This document shows positions 1 to 10,640 of a stretch of 64,000 nucleotides of DNA, piece by piece. The stretch lies in NCBI GenBank assembly GCA_003184365.1, contig NKYR01000142.1:14357-78356 (forward strand). The letters run 5' to 3'. The DNA comes from Evernia prunastri. Its lineage: Eukaryota > Ascomycota > Lecanoromycetes > Lecanorales > Parmeliaceae. The position numbers were made by a program, and so were the translations under genes. Position 1 is the stretch's first letter. The number at the start of each line of letters is the position of its first letter. The notes under the pieces are model-generated. The model searched no databases. It was not told the DNA's origin and saw nothing but the letters and a program-made list of their open reading frames with translations.

Positions 1-64
1 GGATTCTCTGGGTTCTCCATAAGGCACACTTCGTCAACTCTTGCTGTGTTTCTAGCAAGAGTGG

Positions 65-304
65 CTAGTTTTTTGATTCTTCATCGGAGGATACTTGATC
101 AAGACCGAAAACTTGCTCTCCGCCCGGTATCTCNGGATCCAGGGTTGTATCGAAGTTCTCTCCGTCCTTTGGGATCACTGAAAGTCTTCGATCTTTCGTT
201 TGTTTTAAGAGGCTGCTGGCTCCTTGTTGAATTTCCTTGAGAGACTCTTGCAGTTCTGTCATATCAAGTGGAGTAGCCTCGTTTACCGCGCTCAAATTTG
301 CCAT
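65..304 (-). CDS. Unrecognised hypothetical protein, 5' part of a gene
   Basis: An ATG-initiated frame of 79 codons starts at 304 and runs left to a TAG at 65-67. The peptide is acidic and polar, with a heptad-like N-terminal half (TELQESLKEIQQGASSLL) that could form a short coiled coil. I do not recognise the family. A possible donor (GTATCC, near 90) would remove the stop and join a frame that stays open to the window edge, so the gene probably continues beyond base 1 and the given end may be wrong. An ambiguous base at 134 lies inside the frame and marks an assembly join, leaving one residue undefined. Confidence 0.4.
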   Translation of the reverse strand: MANLSAVNEATPLDMTELQESLKEIQQGASSLLKQTKDRRLSVIPKDGENFDTTLDXEIPGGEQVFGLDQVSSDEESKN

Positions 305-1403
305 GTTGAGAGGAAGTTAGCTCTGAAAGTTTGTTTGTTGGGGGGGATTGGTTTGCACGAATGCTGGGGTGCTTGCACGTATGCAGCGAGACCTCCTCGT
401 AAGGGGTTTTCCTTGTGGTCAACAAGTCCTAGCCACGAATGGTTCGTTTTGCCTGTAGGTAGGCCACACCCGAGTGTCCAATGATCTGCTATCGAAACAG
501 CTTCACAACGGTCCCGTTTGACAATTTTATTTTACTGTTCGCTTGCCAGTACGAACGGAAGGGTGGATGATCTAGTTGTAGTGTCAGAACCGTGCCCAGA
601 GTCAAGTCTAATGGGGGTAAATTGAATAAGACAACTAGATAAGGAGGAAATATGTACAGAAGAAGAGCGCTTAAATACTAGGAAGAATCCCCGCTAGCCT
701 ATGTGTCAATGGGAATGTGTCAATAACCAATAAACACTCTATGTGCTAGACACATAGCCATAAACACTCCCTATGTGCCTGACACCTAGGGTACGTCCGT
801 AACAGAAGAGATTAGATTATGTTAGTATTAATTTCTTCGAAGTATTCTCTACTTAAGTAACAAATCTTTCATAGAAATAAATCAAGACTTTTACACACAC
901 TACATGATCATATGCCATTGAGCATTATATGTTATAATCGTACTCTGATTTTTATTAGAGTCTTTTAATATCTTTCTTTCTTATTCGATTTATAGAGCTT
1001 AGCGTGTCTTAACAGAGATCTTCTTCTATATATCAGCCTCTTATCATATAAATATTCGCTCCTTAGCTAGTTGTCAAATTATTAGTATTGGCCGAATTTT
1101 TTTTTGGGTACTCTGCGCTACCCGTGGGCCTAGAATGTTTGCTTTGCTTACCTCTGGGGACGTCGGGCATCGTACGGACTTGCCTGGGCCTGAGCGAGTG
1201 CATTGGAGGGGCCCCTCGAAGGAAGGGAGGATCCGATTCATGAGCAGTAAATATTCAATAATACCGCTACGAGATGGCGACACTCTAGTATTAATAAATC
1301 TCAAAATCTTAAATTTTGAAAATTCAATGATTGATATTACGATAAATTTCTTCGTTAATAAATGACGATTCTTCTCTTTAATATTCGTTTCGCGATCCAC
1401 GTT
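305..1403. other. AT-rich intergenic stretch with a GC island
   Basis: No gene is recognised. Bases about 790-1085 and 1246-1395 are strongly AT-rich. Between them lies a GC-rich block (about 1105-1245) that begins with a small hairpin, GGGTA and TACCC flanking CTCTGCGC (1106-1123), directly after a run of T. This patchwork is typical of an old, decayed transposon remnant in a fungal genome, possibly AT-biased by RIP-like mutation. No open transposase frame is visible. Confidence 0.4.
730..790. repeat. Two-copy imperfect tandem repeat of about 30 bp
   Basis: Bases 730-759 and 760-790 are two head-to-tail copies of about 30 bp. Both begin ATAAACACT and contain CTATGTGC followed by GACAC and TAG. 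A related CTATGTGTC word occurs just upstream (about 698-706) and is inverted relative to GACACATAG in the first copy. Confidence 0.6.
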
Positions 1404-1943
1404 TTAGCTTCCAGAAACCCTGGATACTGCAGGACTAATTGAGTCATCTCCTGGCAAGAATGAGAAGCCTCGACGGTGGCCAGTCGTGTGAATTGACTCA
1501 AATGATAGAAGATCGTCCGTTTCTATGAGCTTGTTTGATCGGCCTAGCAACATATGGTCTTCATATAAAGTATTGAACTGACCAGAGACTATTGGCATAC
1601 TTGGCCGAAGGGTACCAATACCGCTTGGGGCTAAGTCAACCTGCAGTTCGCTTCGAGTTGATCGAACGAGTTCTGAAACTTCGGAGATAATATCATCTGG
1701 TAGCCACTCTAAACGCCAAGCAAAGCAACATGTTAGGCGGGAAGCAATATCGTCTTCGAGGACTAAAAGAGCATCTAAGGCTGGCACCAGCACTCGAAGC
1801 CCCTCGCCTTCACTCTCGGGGCGGAATGCATCACAGTCGATGTGCTCCATGTGATTTTGAAGAAGCGAGGCTGTCCAATGATCACGGCTGGTTTCGACGC
1901 CTATAGCTGCCGTACTGGGCTCACAACGCCTGCTCGCTGACAT
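1404..1943 (-). CDS. Hypothetical protein, about 179 residues
   Basis: The frame opens with ATG at 1941-1943 (MSASRRCEPS) and ends at TAA 1404-1406. The translation looks protein-like: acidic, with an amphipathic stretch (LVPALDALLVLEDDIASRL), tryptophans and a serine-rich tail. No signal peptide, membrane segment or known motif is visible, and I do not recognise a family. It lies beside the AT-rich stretch and could be an exon or remnant of a larger gene. Coding status rests only on frame length and composition. Confidence 0.35.
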   Translation of the reverse strand: MSASRRCEPSTAAIGVETSRDHWTASLLQNHMEHIDCDAFRPESEGEGLRVLVPALDALLVLEDDIASRLTCCFAWRLEWLPDDIISEVSELVRSTRSELQVDLAPSGIGTLRPSMPIVSGQFNTLYEDHMLLGRSNKLIETDDLLSFESIHTTGHRRGFSFLPGDDSISPAVSRVSGS

Positions 1944-2331
1944 CTTCAAATGATGAGGCTCCGATGCTGTTTGGGATCAGCTACCGTCGTAGGCTAGTTG
2001 TGACCGGCTTACCTCTGGTTTCGTTTGCTTGTCGCTGTTGCTGGCCTCTGTTTACGTGATGGATGGTAGAATTGGTCATCTGGACTGTAGTATTGTGCTT
2101 TCGTAATTTTGTGGTGATTGCCTCGACCGGCACAGTGAAAACCAATGCGGGAGAATATGCACTTCTCAAGTGCTGAAGTAGATGACGCCTTTTTTAGGGG
2201 CCAGGATGACATTGCTCCATGAAATGTATCTCCAGTGTTCTGGATGCATTCGGTCTACTTAGCCAGCTTCATTTGTGAATCCTGCATGTCGCCTTTGGAC
2301 TGGTGATAGGCCTCCATCAAATATAGCAAAA
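1944..2331. other. Intergenic, nothing recognised
   Basis: About 390 bases between two weak hypotheticals. Short overlapping open frames here have no convincing protein character. Confidence 0.4.
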
Positions 2332-2700
2332 TTATTGTCCTGTGCCGGTAAAGCCGCGGACGGGGTTGCCAGTAGTGACTGTAATGCACATGAGCTCTGT
2401 GTCCGGCTTGTTAACACTATCCTTGTCGTGGATAGTGTTCAAGTTCGACCAGTTGACAGAAGGCCATTGGGTCCTGCTACTAGGAGAAGCGGTACGATAG
2501 TGCTTACCTAGATAGGAGGCGAATGAAGCGAGACTCCTCTTGGGTCGTAATCTAAGCTTGCTTTTATCCGCGCCTGGCGAAGTGGAGTACCAAGTGTCGT
2601 CAGACGGAGCGACGTCGTCGATCTGGCCATGATAGATGTGTGTGCTGTCGATTGGTCGGGCAAGCTGCGTGTGGCGGCAACAAGACTGTAACGCAGCCAT
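2332..2700 (-). CDS. Possible small hypothetical protein
   Basis: From ATG 2698-2700 a frame runs 122 codons to TAA at 2332-2334. It has a basic serine-rich centre (LRLRPKRSLASFASYLG). A GTAAGC donor-like site follows the YLG codons (about 2511). An intron from there to the CAG near 2396 would keep the frame, giving a smaller spliced product of about 84 residues. No family is recognised and no neighbour supports a role. It could equally be chance. Confidence 0.25.
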   Translation of the reverse strand: MAALQSCCRHTQLARPIDSTHIYHGQIDDVAPSDDTWYSTSPGADKSKLRLRPKRSLASFASYLGKHYRTASPSSRTQWPSVNWSNLNTIHDKDSVNKPDTELMCITVTTGNPVRGFTGTGQ

Positions 2701-3783
2701 TGAACTACCTGAGGTCAGGAACAGCTGTAGGCATTGAAAAGGTTTCACAACGCATACTCGAAGACGAAGAGGAGAGATGTAAACACTGGAAGTAGTCCCG
2801 CAAAGCAAGGCGCCGTGACGTTTGTGAAAGATTGGAAGCGAAGTGAATGTTGTTTCTAGACGCCTACAGAGGTGCAGCGGTGTAGGGAGGCATGGCGAAT
2901 GCAGGAAAGTGACACGAGCAAATAGACAGAAGAAGAGAAAACGAAACAGCAGAGGCTTTGTCTATTCTCAACTGATATGATGGCGAGCGATTTCAAAACC
3001 AACCTGACACGTGGGCATATTGAATGTCTGGACTATCAAGCTCAGAAGAATTCTAGATCTTTTCTTGCATAAATTTTACCATACCGCCTGAACCGATCGG
3101 CGAAGGTTATCTTCTCTTATGATGTGCACATAATTCTTATCGTGTCCCTTTTGGGCAAGCAACAAAAACCTGGAACGGGGCAAGCTTCATGTAAGTCTTA
3201 GAATCTGCGCGTCTCTCGCAATGATAGAGTAGCGTCTTAGTGGACTTGCGATAGACCTCTAGACACACTTCTCTTCCAGCCTTCCATATTCCCGAACATC
3301 TCAAAGTTTTGAAAACCTGTGATGGGCATAAGGCATAGAGAGATCGTTAGGGCTGAGCGCATACGGCGGGGAAAGGGGAACAGAGCGCTTATGTAGCGCA
3401 TAGTGCAGATATCACTTCACTACACGTTCCTCCAAGTTTACACTCGCTCTGGGAAGACCAACTTCGGTTTGCACTATCAAAAGCATTTTATCTTGATGGA
3501 CCTGGAATATCGCGTTGCAATCTAACTTCATGCAGATACCGAGGCATGTTGCACCGCCCCGCGCGAAAGGGCGCAGGGAAGCGAGCCTCCTTCTAAACAA
3601 GAGCTTTCCCTTCTCTCAACTCAACGATATCACTGAACCACTAAGACTCTATACCCCTCGGACGATCATGTCATGAAAGTCGACCCTCCATATCTTCCAT
3701 GTAACTCCCCCCCAACAAGTTGATCATCTGCCTCATGCCCTGCCATCCAGCAATATGGAGCTTTCTACCTTCTAATTATGCCT
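2701..3783. other. Intergenic, nothing recognised
   Basis: About 1.1 kb without a convincing gene. The short frame at 3412-3600 on the minus strand is not persuasive. Confidence 0.45.
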
Positions 3784-5581
3784 TCAAGACCTACGCCCGT
3801 GCAAGCCCCGGCGACGAGTGAACCTCAAGCCTGTGAAGGAGATGTCGGCGAGTGATCGCTTGTTTGCCTGTTTCACTATTTTGCTAGTACCGCCATTGAC
3901 ATTGTGACCCTCCGTAGGCTGATCAACTGCCGAGTGATCCTTGCGTGCACCCATACTGCTGTTCCTAGTCTTAAACAGGCGCTCAGCAACAGAATGAGGT
4001 TTCGGTGGATGGTCGCATTGCTTTGAAAAGGGCTGCCTAAGTTCATCGGGGGTGAAATCCGACAGCCTGAACGGCGGCATCCTCAATCTGTCCTGCCAAA
4101 AGAAACCATTGTTCTTCTCATGCGAATCAAATATGTCGCTCATCGAAAGTACATCGTCGATTTGACTTGCAGTGTCTGACATTGGGTCTGTAACTGCGAC
4201 ATTGTCCGATGCTCGAATCTCCTGTTCTCGTATCTGCTTCTCAACATCGTCCATGAGTCGATGCTGATCGTAGAATGGATGGACCGTATTGGCATAGGAA
4301 GCAGGTTTGAGGTACCACTGAGGAGATGGTCCGCCAATAGTGTTGAGCGAAGCTGCGCTGCTTTCGCTGGCTTGGGAAGGTTGTCTCTTGAGTCTCACCA
4401 AGTCCGGCACATCAAGATCGTCAATATCCATGCCCTCGGTAACGCGCACAAACAGCCCATTTTCCTCGCACAAGCAATTCTGGGTGGGTTCGCTAGCGCA
4501 AAGAGGTGCGCAAATACATTCGGGGTCGCAAATGCAGGGCATCTCAGGGCCTCCTGGAACATTGAGCTTCTTGGCGCGCTCGTTTAGATTGTATGGACTG
4601 ATGTAATCTCGAGTCAAGACTTCCTCGTGAAACGCTTGCGGTGCTTCAGGAGTGGATTTCCGATCGATCATGGATCCTTCCATCTCCGCGTCTATGATCA
4701 TCGGTCTATACTTCTCCGCCAACTCTCCGAATACCATGCCGCAGCTCATGGTATTTTTGTCTTGGAGACCTTTGACCTCCACCTGCCATCCTGCCATCTT
4801 CTCGCATCGATGATTTGGGTTACTGGTACACTTGCCGATGCCATCCCAATTGCGACATTGAATACCACGCTGCTTTGTGCGATCGCTCGAACTTATCTCG
4901 TGATGGCGACTTTGTTCTTTGCAATGGCTGTTCTTTTCAATGATTCCTTCGTTCAGTAAGCTCTGAAGCTCGCTGCTGTAAAGTATGCTTTCGTGGATCA
5001 GCAGGGAGTCTTTGAAAGCGCCAACGCTGACCGGGCCAAGGCTACTGAGTGGCTCATCATGATAGGCAAAGTATATGTCGTGAACTTCTCTGAAGCCGTT
5101 CGTCAAGAGAATGTCTACTCCTTGGAGTAATTCCTTGAGCTTTGCGCAGGCGGCGTAATACAAATCCTCGAGTTCGCCGAGGTCGAGCATTGTGATGTTG
5201 TAAGGGTAGGAAACAAACAAACGATCTGCCCGCAGGATGTGGAATCGAAGGTCGTTGGGACCAAAGGAGATATTCTGCAGTACAGGTCAGCAAGGCTTGC
5301 GGAAGATGTGTCGAATGAAACCGCACTCTCGGGCTGATCGCTTTGCTGGCCTTGTATAGTTCGATGGCAATAATCTGGATTAGATATGCCACTTTGCTCT
5401 CTACAGTGTTCAGTCCTAACAGGACTTCATTGGCCCCTGAGCTTTTCGTCAGGCTCGTACGAGAACGAAAACGACCACAAGACTTACCCTCCAGAGAAAA
5501 CACGTGGTGCATAAACGCAGGAGCTAGTTGCATAGCTGCCCGAAGGAGCTGATCCACTTCATCGTCCGAGTGTTGAGCCAT
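3784..5581 (-). CDS. Hypothetical Cys-cluster protein, three exons, 564 residues
   Basis: Start ATG is 5579-5581 (MAQHSDDEVD). Exons by frame and splice sites are 5581-5488, 5436-5327 and 5274-3784. The introns are 51 nt (GTAAGT, CTGAC branch) and 52 nt (GTGCGG, CTGAC branch, TGCAG). Joined, they give 1695 nt. The first 150 residues are helical and hydrophobic-patterned. Near residues 195-215 there is a C-x8-C-x5-C pattern within RGIQCRNWDGIGKC. A cysteine-dense block follows near residue 310 (CICDPECICAPLC, then CLC). The last 250 residues are polar and low-complexity, ending in a basic RFTRRRGLHGRRS tail that could be a nuclear signal. The cysteines could bind metal, but this is inference. 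I do not recognise the family and assign no function. Confidence 0.75.
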
Positions 5582-7319
5582 TGCGGCTATGAAATGGAGC
5601 TAACAGCCACGGAAAGGTACTTGATAGATAAAGAGGAAGCAATGTTTGTGAAGAGATGATCAGCCCGGTAAGCTTGTGCTGAATGTTGATGTGCAATTCC
5701 TTCTGCAAATTCGAAGCTAAGAGGATAAAAGGGGAGGTTGGTCGTTTGTGCCGAATCGGGACAGCAGCCCTCCGCCCGCACTAGGTTTGTATTCACTATC
5801 AAAGTAACACGCTCAGATTTTTCACGCTTCACAGTCTACGAGGTAGATGCTCGGAATCATAATGGGTCATACCGTTGGAAATGTACTGGTAACTGGTTCT
5901 CATTGAGCATTTAAAGGTTGCGCACATAGTCGATATAAATGTGAGGGCACAACCTCTTGAAAGGCTTAGGCCTCCCCGGCGTTCACCAGCTCTCCAAGCA
6001 TTCAACGTGTACAAATTTGAAATTACCGATGCCGAGTGGGTACAGTATACACAGGATCTTGCCGCACATCGGAGAAGCCGTTGTAAAGCGGGGAGAGAAA
6101 GTGGCGCCATTGGTCCTTTTACAACCCAACAATAGCCTTGCCAGGATTCGGGAAGATGTGCAAAGTGACGGTGGATTCTGAAATATAATTTCATTCTCAT
6201 TTTGGCCTAGGGTTTTGGCTGGACCAAGCCAAACCAAAAGCAAACCAAATATTACTCGACTCGGACTGGCAAGTGTGTACAAATTCAAAATCAACGGACG
6301 CATGTCAAAATACACCATATAAGAAGGGCGATCTGAAAACAATGCCAACGGGAACATGTCTCCTGAGTAGAAACGCACCCTAAAAAGGCTTCAAGTTTTG
6401 TTTACCAATCTCTAAGCGGAGAGCCTGAGTACTCCATTATGAAGGATGATTGCGGAGGTTGGACCAAGGTCATACTATTCATCATATCCTCCGAGCGCAG
6501 TTCCAACTGCACAAAGAATATCATTGAGACCTCACACCAATTAGCGATCGTTACCCTGTCAACCACATATTGTGCACTGCTCTAACCGGCGAGGTACGGA
6601 AGACCTTTCTTCGGTACGATATATATCGAGGAAGTAACAATCTCGCACAAGTCCGGTCTACGGTGGCTTCCATTAGACACACCGAGCCGCGAAGTCTCGA
6701 ATTGAATACACCAAGACGCAGCTTGGAGAAGGAGCATGACTGGAAAGCATTGCTCAGATCGAAATTAAGGAGAGAGGTAATGGGCAGATAGCGGAGCACC
6801 TCAAGGGATATCCCAGGAGGCAGAGGGAGAACTGTTGCCAATCCTGCAGAAATTGTTTTTGCAATCGAAGCTTCAGAGTTGATATTGATGGCACCGAAAA
6901 GGACAATCGTCAAATACTTCTTGTCACGTTGGCCGAGTCAAAAAAAATATGCAGAGAGGTGACGAAGGACAGCGAAAGTTATCCAATGCCATGCGCCTTC
7001 ACCCCGCACCCAAAAGGTTGACCAACCGAAGGTATCCCTTTCCAAACTGTAAACTGGAGATACGGTCTAGAATAATATCCCAATATTTAGTAGCTTTGTT
7101 AATCATGTGCTAAGCCTAATCTCCTATACAGCACGTATTGCACCTTGGCTTATTGCTCTCCTCATGGATTATGGACAGACGGAAACCATTTAAATCAAAA
7201 ACCCCAGACATCTGCCGTTTCCTCCGTCGCGTACGTCTCGCCTATGTTCCGATAGTATGACCGTGGCTTTTTGGAAGCAGTCCCATGTGTCCTCATCATT
7301 TCGTACGTCTCCATGCCGC
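5582..7319. other. Intergenic, nothing recognised
   Basis: About 1.7 kb with many short frames on both strands, none protein-like or carrying a motif. It may include the 3' region of the disrupted ASPM-like gene to the right. Confidence 0.45.
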
Positions 7320-10192
7320 CTACAATACTCGCGCTGCTTTCAAAACCTTGTTTCTGTTCTCCGCAACCGATCTATATTCGTGAGCTAGCCTCAATAGTCT
7401 GCACCTCTGTCCGAGGACTTTGTGATTCCTGCTTCGTCGATGATTACGCTGAACAACTGCGGCTGCTCTGGCCCTCTTCGATGCCCTAAGAAGTCGAGAG
7501 GTAAGGAAAGCCAGGGAAGCAGTGAGATAGTCCCGTCGAGACCTTTGACCTCTCTCGTGTCCTCCAAAGATGGATGCTACATAAGCTGAGCAAATCACAT
7601 GGCTTTTATGGCCAGCGAACGACATATCAAACGAGGTGCCACATCCAAGAGCTCTTAATCTCGCATCTTGCGGGTGAGTGATCCTTGCGAGATGACTCCG
7701 TGGAAAAGGCCTCCGAAAGGCAAGGCAAATGCTCATTCACTATTCCTGCAATGATTCTGCCGTTTGGAAGCGTCGTTGTGAGGTTAAAAACTCGAAGACT
7801 GTTCCGTCGAGCCATGCATTTGGACTAAGCCCTCGGTAGGTGTATGAGTACTTAGGGATCCTCCCTTGTCCCGATAGATTCTCCTTCAATATCTGATTCG
7901 TATCCTCTCATGCTATCATCGGCTTTACCAAGTCTGCGAACTTTCTTTCGAAGTTTATCAAAGTTTACAGTGGTCATCAGGCTCAATTTGCTAGCAATGC
8001 CCACAGTAAACTCATCGTCTTTTCTCTGTGACCATCAACTATCTCTTCAGCGCTTATGGACTCTGCTACGTGGCCAACCCCAGGGACCGCGTACAAAGCA
8101 CTCAAGGCTACCTGCACGTTGTGAATCATTTGCACCCTTGCCGCGCATGGAAATTTTAAGCGTTGTGACAGAACCCCGAAATGTTCATTAAGCATAACTG
8201 TCGAACCTTCACCTGTAGACATTGCGATCGTGACATCCCCTTCGACCGTTACGCGTGAACCTGGAGGATACAGGAGAAGCTCTACAAGATGCGCTAATAT
8301 CACCCCGTCTCGGATATCAGTTGCCAAATTATCAACGCTGTACGAGTATTCGGATAGCGGGTACTGAGTGTGGTGAACGTAGTGATCTAAGGGCTTCAGA
8401 AGCCTATAGATGTCTCCAGCAGAAGGATGGATCAATGCAGCAAGTTCTCTGAGGAAAGCAAGCGAAGACTTGATAGTTGAAGATGCTTGAAAGAGGTTTG
8501 CCGAGGTGATGAGCATCTGCTTGGCTTTGTCGACAAGGTAAATAATCATCATGCTTCTTAGCATTGTGCGCCGCCAGCACCAAGCGGGGCACGACTGTTC
8601 AGAATCCGGTGCATCTTCGTTGCGAAGAAGATACGAGTCCAAGAGAATTTTGAGATCCTTTGACCGGGGTTTGGGCAAATCACCAACAGCTTCGCGGCCA
8701 ATCACCACTTCAGCCGCGGCACTAAGTATGTCGAGACTGTAATTGCCGGCCCACAAACTATTAAATTTCCTGCGTATCCCGATGTCGCTCTTCAGAAAGG
8801 GAGCGTTGATCGAATTTTTAGGTAGGCGGAGACATCCATACAGGAGGGATGCTTTCTGCCGCCTACGAAGAAGGGAGCATTCAGCTCCTTGATGGATATC
8901 CAAGACCGTCCGTCTCAGGTGTCCATGACTTAAATCTCTCTTCCCATTGTCCAAGGCTTGGAAAAAATTGTTGACGCACTGAGCGAAGCTCGCCTCTTGG
9001 CCATTTAGCCAACCATCTTCGACGTCTTCATGCAATATTAGACACTTTTGTTTCTCGGACGAGCCTACCTTACGCAGCACAGGCCACAGGCGCGACCGGT
9101 TGAGATGGCAACTGAGATACGCAACCTTTCATGATCGGATTTCGCTGACTGTGGTAGCCTTTTTGGGCTCCCCGTTGCTGAAGTGCATCTTAGCAGCCCT
9201 AATTGATTGCCCCGGCGGCGCGTAGGACCGATCAAAATGTGCCGGAACATCCGAATGATTAACAGCACACTTGGATATGGCCTTAATTTGAGAGCTTGCT
9301 CTAAGCTGCGAACTCTTACGAAAATTATCACGGGACGTCGTAGCAGTGAGCGGAAGCAAGTTTTCCTTTCCGGGTCCATCTCCAGCTACATCTACGCACA
9401 TTTTGGAATCAGCACCAGTTCTTCAACCAGACATCGAAGCTGTCAGGAAGATTCACGGATCATGAAGGGTTTCTTGGTCAAGAATACGATTTGGGACTCG
9501 GCCTTTGACTGAACGGGAATAATTCATATCGAAACGTACGAATCGTGTTGGTCTATGCTTTCCTGTAGATGCTTACGCGCCGGTTGCAATGCAGCTCGCT
9601 TCGGAGCGGCGGCGAGTGGTTTCCTTTGCCCTCTTTTCCCAGCATCGGGTTGATTGGTACCCCTTAGCAGAAATTTTGGACCAGACTGGACACCAGGATG
9701 TATCTTTAAAATTGTCGTGTCATCTGAAGGGACCCAGATAGTCCGTCTTCGCGGATTCTTTCGAGTGTGCTTATCAACATGACGGTTAATGCCATTGCCC
9801 TGAATTGGAGGTGCGGTAGAGCTAGTTGGATGGCGCTCTGAAGGCAAGACCGAAACACCCCGTCTTGCTGGCAAAAGGAGTTGACATACTGCTCCACGAT
9901 CCACGGAATTGTGAGCTTTTGTTTGCGCGTTAAATCTTACATGGTCGCTTAGATGTTTGGCCTGCGCAGCGCCGTTGCTGATGGCTTTAGTGCACTGATC
10001 GACAAGGCTCTCCGACCATGTCTGTGACCGGACTGACTTTGTTCTTGTAGGCGACACTCTCAATTCTACGTTCTGGATTCCTTGAGTAACAGGGACCTCC
10101 TCCGTAGACTCGTAGGATTGGAGAACGGACGTCTCGAAGGATGCAGAAGTGGTCGAAATGGGAGAAGGCGTAGCCTTGGGGAATTGGAGCAT
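7320..10192 (-). pseudogene. ASPM-like (abnormal spindle) calponin-homology gene, disrupted
   Basis: The pieces of a fungal ASPM-type microtubule/spindle-pole protein lie in order on the minus strand. The N-terminal part starts at ATG 10190-10192 and includes the WVPSDDTTILKIHPG signature (about 9710-9770). A central part holds KEN and the HEDVEDGWLNGQEAS segment (9401 to about 8980). An intact calponin-homology stretch follows (LATDIRDGVILAHLVELLL, then EEIVDGHREKTMSLLWALL, to 7983). The tail has LRVFNLTTTLPNGR (about 7760-7800) and a LASRLL/IQ-like region (LRALGC, then VVQRNHRR). The frame is broken by TGA 9129-9131, a frame change near 7985-7992, in-frame stops at 7852-7854 and 7825-7827, and another frame change near 7680. 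A first intron (GTACGT, about 9540) may explain the earlier frame change. Either this is a decaying gene or the assembly has indels. The family call is firm, the pseudogene status less so. Confidence 0.7.
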
Positions 10193-10640
10193 TATTTTGT
10201 GGGTGACACAGCCTTGCTATCGTCAACAATAGAAAGGGAGAGAAGGAAAATGGTTACGCGACGTATCCTGGCTGAGAAATACTTGAAGAAAACTGCCGTT
10301 GCCATCGTGCATGTCTGCTGAAGCTACGGAAGACCTTGATAGTCAGTGAGTGTCGAGTCTAATTTCAATACTTAAGTAATTCGCCTTTGGTAATTAAAAG
10401 AATAGTGACTTGTAGGAGAGCGTGGTTTTCTTGCTGCTTTACTTCAAAACATTTGACAGCTGCTTCCTCAGAGTTACATACTTGAAGTAATTATAGATGG
10501 CCGCTGTACTTTGCTAAAGGTAGGAGGGAGGTGTAGAGGTCTGGGACACAATGTGTCACGGCTGCTGTTCTGCTTGGGCCACCACCACATGGAGCATCGC
10601 TTTGAGGCTACTCAACTCCCAAGCCCTTTTTGTCACGACT
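10193..10640. other. Intergenic between ASPM-like gene and vts1
   Basis: About 450 bases holding the 5' flank of the ASPM-like gene and the 3' flank of vts1, which are in tandem on the minus strand. No other gene is seen. Confidence 0.5.

Noticed and set aside
5829..6378. Overlapping open frames on both strands between the hypothetical and the ASPM-like gene
   Set aside because: Short, overlapping, mostly with non-ATG starts, no protein-like composition or motif.
6551..6913. 120-codon minus-strand frame with some hydrophobic character
   Set aside because: Starts without ATG, no recognisable domain and no splice partner.
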